Under the pieces are notes generated by a model. The model saw only the letters and a list, made by a program, of their open reading frames with translations, was not told the DNA's origin and did not search any database. Shown piece after piece: positions 12,695 through 18,476 of a stretch of DNA of 18,476 nt (positions are counted from its first letter, which is position 1; every line of letters begins with the position of its first letter). Source of the DNA: Trebonia sp036501515 (GTDB lineage Bacteria > Actinomycetota > Actinomycetes > Streptosporangiales > Streptosporangiaceae); assembly GCA_036501515.1 (NCBI GenBank), contig DASYAD010000014.1, positions 1 to 18,476 of the forward strand, read 5' to 3'. A program made the position numbers and the translations under genes.

Positions 12695-14341
12695 ATGGAC
12701 CTGCTGCTGCGGAACGCCGAGCTGATCGACGGAAGCGGCGCGCCGCGCCGCGCCGCGGACGTAGCGGTGACCGGCGACCGCATCACCGCGGTGGCGCCGC
12801 CCGGCTCACTCTCGCCGTCACCGGAAACCCGGGTCGTCGACTTGGACGGGCTGGTGCTCGCGCCCGGCTTCATCGACATCCACACCCACTACGACGCGCA
12901 GATCCTCTGGGACGCCGACCTCACCCCGTCCTCCTGGCACGGCGTGACGAGCGTGGTCATGGGCAACTGCGGCTTCGGCATCGCGCCCACGCTGCCCGAG
13001 CACCGGGACATCATCGTCCGGACGCTGGAAAACGTCGAGGGCATGTCGCAGGAAGCGCTCAACGCCGGCATCGACTGGTGCTTCCAGACGTTCCCCGAGT
13101 ACCTGGCCGCCCTCGACCAGCGCGGCAAGCGGCTCAACGTCGCCGCCTTCCTCGGCCACACGCCGCTGCGGCTCTACGTGCTCGGCGGCGAGGAACGGCC
13201 CGCGACGGCGGACGAGGTCGCCGCCATGCAAGGGTTGCTCCGCGAGGCGCTCGACGCGGGCGCGGTCGGGTTCTCCACCTCCCGCCAGCCCGCCCACCAG
13301 GGCGCCTACGGCCGGCCTGTCCCCAGCCGGTTCGCCGAGGTCGACGAAGTCGAGTCGATGGCGGCGGTGCTCGGCGAGGCTGGCAAGGGCATCATGGCGA
13401 TCTCGATCGGGCCGGGGCTGTTCATCAACGAGTTCTCGGCGATGGCGGTCAGGCACAACATCCCGGTCACCTGGACCGCCCTGGTCACCAGGACCGACAA
13501 GCCCGGCGCGGCGATGCGCACCGTCGAGCGGGCCGGCGCGCTGCCCGGCGAGGTATACCCCCAGATCGCCTGCCGGCCGATCGTCATGCAGATCACGATG
13601 CTGGACCCGATGCCGCTGTCCCAGATCGACGAGTGGAAGGAAGTGCTCGCGGTGCCGCACGGGGAGCGGCCCGCGCTGTACGCCGACCAGTCGTGGCGGG
13701 ACCGGGCCCGGCCCGCCACCCTCTCCGCCTGGGAGGAAAAGGGCCGCTGGCCGAAGGTCTCCGTTCAGGAGACCAGGGCGCACGCCGACGCAATCGGGAT
13801 ACCGCTCGACCAGCTGGCGGCGCAGCGCGGCACCACGCCGTTCGACCTGATGCTCGACCTGGCCCTCACCGACGACATGTCCACCCGGTTCCAGGTCGTG
13901 CTGGAAAACGACGCGGACGACGAGACCGGCGCGCTGCTGGCCGACAAGCGCACGATCCTCGGCCTGTCCGACGCCGGCGCGCACGCCAGCCAGCTGTGCG
14001 ACGCCTGCTACTCGACCGACCTGCTCGGCCACTGGGTGCGCGACCGCAAGGCGATCACCCTGGAAGAGGGCGTCTGGCGGCTGAGCGGGCATCCGGCCAC
14101 CGCCTTCCGCATCGCCGAACGCGGCCTCGTGCGCGCGGGGTACTACGCCGACCTGGTCGCGTTCGACCCCGCCACGATCGGGGCGGGCGACGTCGAGCGG
14201 GTCTACGACCAGCCCGGCGGCGCTGACCGGCTGATCTCCCGTAGCAGCGGCGTCGAGCACGTGTGGGTCAACGGAACGGCGACGCGCGCCGACGGCCAGG
14301 ACCTGCCCGGGGTGACGGCCGGCCGGCTGCTGCGGAGCTAG
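12695..14341 (+). CDS. N-acyl-D-amino-acid deacylase-type amidohydrolase (COG3653)
   Basis: Predicted 548-residue metal-dependent hydrolase of the D-aminoacylase/dihydroorotase-like amidohydrolase group. It begins with the short beta-sandwich strand (MDLLLRNAELIDGSG), then PGFIDIHTHYDAQ (H63xH65 metal ligands), the group's cysteine C92 in MGNCGFG, a histidine in LGHTPLR, and D426 in LSDAGAHA. It ends with the beta-sandwich return (DLVAFDPATI). The start is ATG 12695, 7 bp after the Rieske stop; a GTG at 12680 overlapping that stop would add five residues. Actinobacterial members in catabolic clusters often act on amides or lactones other than D-amino acids, so ring-amide or lactone hydrolysis is as plausible as deacylation. 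Confidence 0.88.
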   Translation: MDLLLRNAELIDGSGAPRRAADVAVTGDRITAVAPPGSLSPSPETRVVDLDGLVLAPGFIDIHTHYDAQILWDADLTPSSWHGVTSVVMGNCGFGIAPTLPEHRDIIVRTLENVEGMSQEALNAGIDWCFQTFPEYLAALDQRGKRLNVAAFLGHTPLRLYVLGGEERPATADEVAAMQGLLREALDAGAVGFSTSRQPAHQGAYGRPVPSRFAEVDEVESMAAVLGEAGKGIMAISIGPGLFINEFSAMAVRHNIPVTWTALVTRTDKPGAAMRTVERAGALPGEVYPQIACRPIVMQITMLDPMPLSQIDEWKEVLAVPHGERPALYADQSWRDRARPATLSAWEEKGRWPKVSVQETRAHADAIGIPLDQLAAQRGTTPFDLMLDLALTDDMSTRFQVVLENDADDETGALLADKRTILGLSDAGAHASQLCDACYSTDLLGHWVRDRKAITLEEGVWRLSGHPATAFRIAERGLVRAGYYADLVAFDPATIGAGDVERVYDQPGGADRLISRSSGVEHVWVNGTATRADGQDLPGVTAGRLLRS

Positions 14342-14364
14342 CTGACGGACCAGGGGAAGCCGCC

Positions 14365-14402
14365 CCCGTTCGGGATGAGAGACCTGGATTTTCCCGAACG
14401 GG
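14365..14402. repeat. Perfect 11-bp inverted repeat, each arm itself a dyad
   Basis: CCCGTTCGGGA (14365-14375) and TCCCGAACGGG (14392-14402) are perfect reverse complements around a 16-base loop. Each arm also contains a CCCG-nn-CGGG palindrome, the two centres being 28 bp apart. It lies in the 84-bp gap between the amidohydrolase and the shortened aldehyde dehydrogenase. It could be a terminator-like hairpin without U-tract or a paired operator. Confidence 0.6.
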
Positions 14403-14425
14403 AGCTGGCTGCGCGAGGAGGCGCC

Positions 14426-14986
14426 ATGACAGATTCCGGCTACGACAGGACGCGGCCGCAGGTGCACCTGCGGATCGGCGGAGAACGGCTCGCGGCCGGC
14501 TCCGGCGGCACCGCCATCATCACCGGGAACGGCCCGCTGACGTCGCTGACGATGAAGCTGCCGCCCGCGCTCGCGGCCGGGAACACCGTGGTGGTCAAGC
14601 CGCCGGAGTTCACCCCGTTCACGGCCGGGCTGTTCGCCGACGTCGTCGAGCGGGCCGGCTTCCTGGTTCAGGACCCCGTTTACGCCGAGGCGGTGGACCG
14701 GGCCGCCGACATCGTCAAGGGCATCAGGGTCGGCGACCCGTGGGACACCGAGACCGACATCGGGCCGGCGGTCAACGCCGCCGCCGCCGACCGCATCCTC
14801 GGCATGATCGACCGGGCCCACCGGGTCGCCGAGCGCCTGGTGGCCGGCGACACGATGATCAACGGCGCGCCGAACATGATGGTCAACCGGCCGAAGGGCG
14901 GCTTCGGCCTGAGCTGGTTCGGCAAGGAGGGCGGCCCCGAAGGGCTGGCCGAGTTCCAGCGGATCAAGACCGTCGCGATGCTCTGA
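14426..14986 (+). CDS. Internally deleted aldehyde dehydrogenase, catalytically dead remnant or miniature form
   Basis: This 186-residue ORF is built from four pieces of a normal aldehyde dehydrogenase (usually about 480-490 residues) joined in frame. Residues 13-29 are the N-terminal strand. Residues 30-79 run from the NGP region through LPPALAAGNTVVVKPPEFTPFT. Residues 80-130 are the post-cysteine segment (VQDPVYAEAV, VGDPWDTETDIGP). Residues 131-186 are the C-terminal part (RVAERLVAGDTMINGAPN, FGKEGGPEGLAEFQRIKTV). Missing are the first cofactor region, the segments carrying the general-base glutamate and nucleophilic cysteine, and part of the oligomerisation region. Reading frame, codon usage and a good ribosome binding site (GAGGAG, five bases before ATG 14426) are intact. 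It cannot be a normal dehydrogenase; a decaying pseudogene or assembly artefact is possible. Confidence 0.8.
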   Translation: MTDSGYDRTRPQVHLRIGGERLAAGSGGTAIITGNGPLTSLTMKLPPALAAGNTVVVKPPEFTPFTAGLFADVVERAGFLVQDPVYAEAVDRAADIVKGIRVGDPWDTETDIGPAVNAAAADRILGMIDRAHRVAERLVAGDTMINGAPNMMVNRPKGGFGLSWFGKEGGPEGLAEFQRIKTVAML

Positions 14987-15031
14987 CGGCGGTCAGCACG
15001 GTTTCTCAGCAGCGAGAAGAAGGAATACGCG

Positions 15032-16243
15032 ATGACGGAAACGACCATTACCCCGACCCGGCTCGGCTACGAGCTGGTCGACGCGGACAACCACTACTAC
15101 GAGCCGTACGACTGCTTCACCCGGTACATCGACCCGGCCTTCGCCGACCGCTCGATCAACGTCAAGGTGGACGCCAAGGGCCGCGGCAAACTGTACTTCG
15201 GCGACCGGCAGTTCCGCTACATGCGGGTCATCCAGACCGACTACATCGGGGCGCCGGGCTCGCTGCGCGAGATGCTCGACGACATGGAGAACACCGACGG
15301 CTTCGTCCACAAGGACGTCATCCGCGGCTGGGACTTCCCCGACATGATGCAGCGCGACCCGCGCATCGTGAAGATGAACGCCCAGGGCGTCCGCGGCGGG
15401 CTCATGCTCGGCACGATGATGCTGCAGGCCGAGAACGAGATGCACGACGACATCCCCGCGCTGTACGCCAACATCCGCTCGTACAACCGCTGGCTCGACG
15501 ACGAGTGGGGCTACAACCGCGACGGGCGCATCGTGACCGCGCCGATGATCTCGCTGCTCGACCCGGAACTGGCGATCGCCGAGGTGGATCGCGTGCTGGG
15601 GCTCGGCGCGCGCGCGGTCGTGATGAAGCCAGGGCCGCTGTGGGGCCACTCCCCCGTCGAGCCGATCTACGACGGCTTCTGGGCGCGGCTGCAGGAGGCG
15701 GGCGCCAAGCTGGTCTTCCACAGCACCGACCCGCGCTACCTGGCGATGCTCGGCGTGCAGTTCGGCGAGTCGGCCACCCCCGCGATGCAGGGGCAGACCC
15801 CGTTCCAGTGGTACCTGACCGCGGGCAAGCCGATCGCCGACACGCTCGCCAACTACACCCTCAACAACCTTTTCGGCCGCTTCCCCGGCCTGCAGGTCGT
15901 CGCGCTCGAGTGCGGCATCGGCTGGGTGGTGCCGCTGCTGCACGACATGGACCACGCCGCGCACATGGGCCGCAAGGGTTACTGGCCAGGCGGCGAGGTC
16001 GAGGGTCACCCCAGCAAGGTGCTGATGGAGCACCTGCACATCTCCCCCTTCTACGAGGAGGACATCGTCGGCCTGGTCAACGCCATCGGCCCGGAGCGGG
16101 TGATGTTCGGCTCCGACTACCCGCACCCGGAGGGGGTGGCCGAGCCGGTCGACTACGCCAAGCGGCTCGAAGGCCTCAGCGACGACCAGATCCGGATGAT
16201 CATGCGTGACAACGCCGCGAAGCTGTACGGCATCGAAGTGTAG
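15032..16243 (+). CDS. Amidohydrolase family 2 protein, paralogue of 7215-8453
   Basis: Predicted 403-residue metal-dependent TIM-barrel enzyme. It shares with the gene at 7215 the opening DADxHYYEPxDCF (here D17, D19, H21), NRWLDDEWGYNRDGRI, LNNLFGRFPGLQ, an acidic residue in ALECGIGW, and FGSDYPHPEG (D362). The second histidine lies in LVFHSTDPR. Active-site residues are therefore conserved in both copies, while the middle regions differ, which suggests related reactions on different intermediates. The start is ATG 15032, with AAGGA about seven bases upstream. It lies 45 bp after the shortened aldehyde dehydrogenase and is followed by a double hairpin (16269-16309). Decarboxylase and hydrolase roles are both possible. 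Confidence 0.88.
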   Translation: MTETTITPTRLGYELVDADNHYYEPYDCFTRYIDPAFADRSINVKVDAKGRGKLYFGDRQFRYMRVIQTDYIGAPGSLREMLDDMENTDGFVHKDVIRGWDFPDMMQRDPRIVKMNAQGVRGGLMLGTMMLQAENEMHDDIPALYANIRSYNRWLDDEWGYNRDGRIVTAPMISLLDPELAIAEVDRVLGLGARAVVMKPGPLWGHSPVEPIYDGFWARLQEAGAKLVFHSTDPRYLAMLGVQFGESATPAMQGQTPFQWYLTAGKPIADTLANYTLNNLFGRFPGLQVVALECGIGWVVPLLHDMDHAAHMGRKGYWPGGEVEGHPSKVLMEHLHISPFYEEDIVGLVNAIGPERVMFGSDYPHPEGVAEPVDYAKRLEGLSDDQIRMIMRDNAAKLYGIEV

Positions 16244-16268
16244 GGATGGGCCGGCGACGGCGGGCTGA

Positions 16269-16309
16269 CCGCGGGGTTCCCGCGGGGCGCGCTGGCCGGG
16301 CAGCGCGCC
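16269..16309 (+). terminator. Two adjacent GC-rich hairpins between amidohydrolase and P450 genes
   Basis: CCGCGGG (16269-16275) pairs with CCCGCGG (16279-16285) around a 4-base gap or less. Directly after it, GGCGCGCTG (16286-16294) pairs with CAGCGCGCC (16301-16309) with a 6-base loop. No U-tract follows, as is common for actinobacterial terminators. Either a terminator or an mRNA-stabilising or attenuating element in a longer operon. Confidence 0.45.
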
Positions 16310-16340
16310 AGCGTGACCGCCATCGACGAAAGGCAGCATC

Positions 16341-17519
16341 GTGAATCGTCCACTGCTCGACGTGAACCTGTTCACCCCGGAGGTGATCCAGGATCCGTAC
16401 CCCCGGTACGAAGAGGTCCGCGCGCTGGGGAACGTGGTGTGGAACGGGCTCCTGAACGCCTGGATGGTGGTCGGCTTCGAGGAGGCCGCGGCCGTGCTCG
16501 GCGACGAGGGCGACCAGTTCGTGATGATGAACGGGGACCCGGAGGTGATCATGTGGTTCGACGCGCCCAACATGATCACCGTCGACGGCGACTACCACCG
16601 CCGGCTCCGGAGCGCGGTCGCCGCGCTGTTCACCGCCCGGGCGGTCGCACACTGGGAGAAGCGGGTGACCGAGGTGGTCGACGAACTGCTGGCGCCGCTG
16701 GTAGCCGGGTCGGGGTCGTTCGACCTGATCGGCGAGTTCACCATGCTGCCGACCATCATCGTGGCCGAGATGCTCGGGGTCCCGCGGGAGCGCCACGACG
16801 ACTTCCGCCGCTGGTCCCACGAGATCTCCTCTGGCCTGGCCTACGGCGCCGAGGAGCCCGGCCGGCGCGAGCGGATGCGGGTGGCCGCCCGCGAGGTGAA
16901 CGACTACCTGCGCGATGAGATCGAGCGACACCGCCGAGAGCGCCCCGGCGACCTGATCACGAGCATGCTGGACCTCACCGGAGACAACCGGATGACCGAT
17001 GAGGAGATCCGGTCCACCGCCGTGCTGTTCCTGCTCGCGGGCTACGACACCACCGCCAAGACCATGTCGAATTGCCTGATCGCGCTGGACGCCAACCCGG
17101 CCCAGCGCGAGCTTGTCGCCCGCGACCTGTCGCTGGTGCCGGCCGCGATCGAAGAGGCGATGCGCTGGCACGGCTCCGTTCAGTCGCTGCCGCGGGCAGC
17201 CACCGCCGGCACCGTGCTCGGCGGCATCGAGATCGCGGCCGGCGAGGCCGTCTACGTGTTCGCCGCCGCCGGGAACCGGGACCCGGGCCGGTGGGCGGAC
17301 CCGCAGTCGTTCGACGTGACCAGGCAGCGCAAGACGCACCTGGCGTTCGGCCGCGGCCCGCACCTGTGCCTCGGCGCGGCGCTCGCCAGGATCGAGGTCA
17401 AGGTGGCGATCAGCCGCCTGCTGCAGGCGGCACCGAGGTACGAACTGCAGGACGTCGACTACGGCCCCTCGTTCTTCGTCCGCGGCCCGGAAAGTGGTCT
17501 TGTCACGCTGGGGGTCTAG
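16341..17519 (+). CDS. Cytochrome P450 (bacterial class I type)
   Basis: Predicted 392-residue soluble haem monooxygenase. The I-helix is AGYDTTA (A233-A239), the K-helix ExxR is E272-A-M-R275, and the haem loop is FGRGPHLCLG with ligand C343. Length and motifs fit soluble actinobacterial P450s that need separate ferredoxin and reductase; none is in the window. The start is GTG 16341, with AAAGG at 16329-16333, eight bases upstream. The stop lies 2 bp before the SDR start, so these two are translationally linked, suggesting hydroxylation by the P450 followed by oxidation. CYP family and substrate cannot be assigned from sequence reading alone. Confidence 0.93.
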   Translation: MNRPLLDVNLFTPEVIQDPYPRYEEVRALGNVVWNGLLNAWMVVGFEEAAAVLGDEGDQFVMMNGDPEVIMWFDAPNMITVDGDYHRRLRSAVAALFTARAVAHWEKRVTEVVDELLAPLVAGSGSFDLIGEFTMLPTIIVAEMLGVPRERHDDFRRWSHEISSGLAYGAEEPGRRERMRVAAREVNDYLRDEIERHRRERPGDLITSMLDLTGDNRMTDEEIRSTAVLFLLAGYDTTAKTMSNCLIALDANPAQRELVARDLSLVPAAIEEAMRWHGSVQSLPRAATAGTVLGGIEIAAGEAVYVFAAAGNRDPGRWADPQSFDVTRQRKTHLAFGRGPHLCLGAALARIEVKVAISRLLQAAPRYELQDVDYGPSFFVRGPESGLVTLGV

Positions 17520-17521
17520 GC

Positions 17522-18430
17522 ATGGCTCAGATACTGCGGTTCGACGCGGAGGTCGCTGTCGTCACCGGAGCCGGACGGGGCATGGGCCGTGCGCACGCAC
17601 TCGAACTTGCCAGGCGCGGCGCCAAGGTCGTCGTCAACGACATCAGCGGCGCCAGGGAACTCGCCGAGGAGATCGCGGCCGAGGGCGGTGAAGCGGTAGC
17701 CGATACCCACTCGGTGGCGACCGAGGAAGGCGGCCAGGCGATCATCGACCTGGCCCTTTCCACCTGGGGACGGCTTGACTCGGTGGTCACTAACGCGACG
17801 ATCTACCTGACCAGGCCGTTCGACGAGATGACCCTGGCCGACTTCGACGCTGTCCTCGACGTCAAGCTGCGCGCGGCGTTCTTCCTGTTTCACCCGGCCT
17901 ACCTGCACATGAAGCGAGCGGGCGGCGGCCGTCTGGTGGGAGTGACCTCGGGCGCGGGGCTCCAGGGGCTGGCGACCCAGGCGAATTACGCCGCCGCCAA
18001 CAGCGGCCTGATCGGACTGTTCAGGACCATCGCGCTGGAAGGTGAGCAGTACGGCATCAAGGCGAACCTGCTCAACCCGGGTGCGCTCATCGCCGGGGAG
18101 TCCTCGCCGTTCATGGACCAGATCCCGGGTGTCGACGGCGACGACATCCGGGCCAACTTCCTCCCTGAGCGGGTGAGCCCCATGGTGGCGGTGCTCGCCC
18201 ACCGCAGCTGCCCGTGCAGCGGGCAGATCCTCGGGGCCTGGGGCGGGCGGTTCGCCCGCTCCACCATCACCACCGCTCAAGGCTGGGTAGCCAAGACTCC
18301 CCCGACCGCCGAGGACGTCATCGACCACTGGGACCAGATCGTCAGCCAGGACGAGGCCGTGGACTACCCCAACAACGTCATGATCTTCGCCTACGAGAAC
18401 ATGCGGCTGCTCTACGGACGCCGAGGCTGA
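17522..18430 (+). CDS. SDR of the hydroxyacyl-CoA dehydrogenase (MFE-2-like) type with YxxxN active site
   Basis: Predicted 302-residue short-chain dehydrogenase. The cofactor motif TGAGRGMG is at residues 15-22 and a serine lies in VTSGAG (S143). The catalytic tetrad is altered: the expected YxxxK is Y156-A-A-A-N160, with lysine replaced by asparagine, and the usual NNAG is TNAT (90-93). The C-terminal extension (after about residue 200) is longer than in classical SDRs and similar to multifunctional-enzyme-type hydroxyacyl-CoA dehydrogenases. The start is ATG 17522, 2 bp after the P450 stop; the GGGGG just before that stop serves as ribosome binding site. Activity may be reduced or altered, or another residue may replace the lysine. 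Confidence 0.88.
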   Translation: MAQILRFDAEVAVVTGAGRGMGRAHALELARRGAKVVVNDISGARELAEEIAAEGGEAVADTHSVATEEGGQAIIDLALSTWGRLDSVVTNATIYLTRPFDEMTLADFDAVLDVKLRAAFFLFHPAYLHMKRAGGGRLVGVTSGAGLQGLATQANYAAANSGLIGLFRTIALEGEQYGIKANLLNPGALIAGESSPFMDQIPGVDGDDIRANFLPERVSPMVAVLAHRSCPCSGQILGAWGGRFARSTITTAQGWVAKTPPTAEDVIDHWDQIVSQDEAVDYPNNVMIFAYENMRLLYGRRG

Positions 18431-18456
18431 CCGCGGTTAGCCGCGCCGGTGGTCCG

Positions 18457-18476
18457 ATGAGCGAAACCGTCACCAG
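18457..18476 (+). CDS. Possible start of the next gene, cut by the window end
   Basis: ATG at 18457 opens a frame (MSETVT) that runs off the end, 26 bp after the SDR stop. Only six codons are visible and the ribosome binding site is weak, so this is only a position for a likely continuation of the operon. Confidence 0.25.

Noticed and set aside
12818..14821. 667-codon minus-strand frame antisense to the D-aminoacylase-type gene
   Set aside because: No motif and composition typical of antisense GC-rich frames; the plus-strand gene has clear metal-binding motifs.
14263..16209. 648-codon plus-strand frame over the aldehyde dehydrogenase and amidohydrolase genes
   Set aside because: Arg/Gly/Ala-rich product with no domain, overlapping two recognisable genes in another frame; a typical high-GC shadow.
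17072..17521. 150-residue upstream extension of the final SDR
   Set aside because: It overlaps the P450 heme-binding region in another frame; the Rossmann fold begins right after ATG 17522.

Overview
The window is GC-rich DNA (third codon positions almost all G or C, frequent GTG starts, AGGAGG-type ribosome binding sites, TAGACT-like -10 boxes), which points to an actinomycete (a Frankia-, Mycobacterium-, Streptosporangium- or Pseudonocardia-type soil organism). I cannot name the genus. No tRNA, rRNA, CRISPR array, transposase or phage gene is visible. The whole window looks like an accessory catabolic region.

Layout. (a) 1-4300: a phytanoyl-CoA-dioxygenase-like gene (+) converges on two acyl-CoA ligase genes on the minus strand. 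These read away from a divergent promoter at 4211-4319, which carries a perfect 14-bp palindrome. (b) 4320-5156: a GntR/FadR-type regulator, apparently preceded by an 11-codon leaderless leader ORF that overlaps its start. (c) 5157-5703: a gene-free convergent intergenic region full of repeats, including a four-copy, exactly symmetrical array with 30-bp spacing and a long purine tract. (d) 5704-6974: a VOC (glyoxalase-fold) gene and an SDR gene, both minus, separated by a three-copy 23-bp repeat. (e) 7215-10940: a plus-strand operon of amidohydrolase, Zn-ribbon/OB-fold (DUF35) protein, Ltp2-like thiolase-fold protein and SDR. (f) 11013-14341: a small unknown gene, a Rieske oxygenase alpha subunit with a repetitive acidic tail, and a D-aminoacylase-type amidohydrolase. 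(g) 14426-18430: a shortened aldehyde dehydrogenase lacking its catalytic residues, a second amidohydrolase paralogous to the first, a cytochrome P450 and an SDR with an altered active site.

How it may work together (inference). Rieske oxygenase, P450 and PhyH-type enzymes could hydroxylate a complex substrate. The ligases could make CoA esters and the SDRs oxidise hydroxyl groups. The DUF35/Ltp2-like pair could cleave a beta-hydroxyacyl-CoA by a retro-aldol reaction, as in the actinobacterial steroid side-chain pathway, and the amidohydrolases could hydrolyse or decarboxylate intermediates. The combination resembles steroid- or terpenoid-type catabolism but does not match a cluster I recognise; the substrate is unknown.

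Regulation. Four copies of a shared 18-bp imperfect palindrome (pattern nGAGYRAANRNTYACT) lie in the promoters at 7058, 7175, 10974 and 11392. At 11392 the copy sits exactly between a -35 and a -10 box. This suggests one TetR-type repressor, encoded outside the window, controls sections d-f. The GntR regulator and its own palindrome probably control the ligase side.
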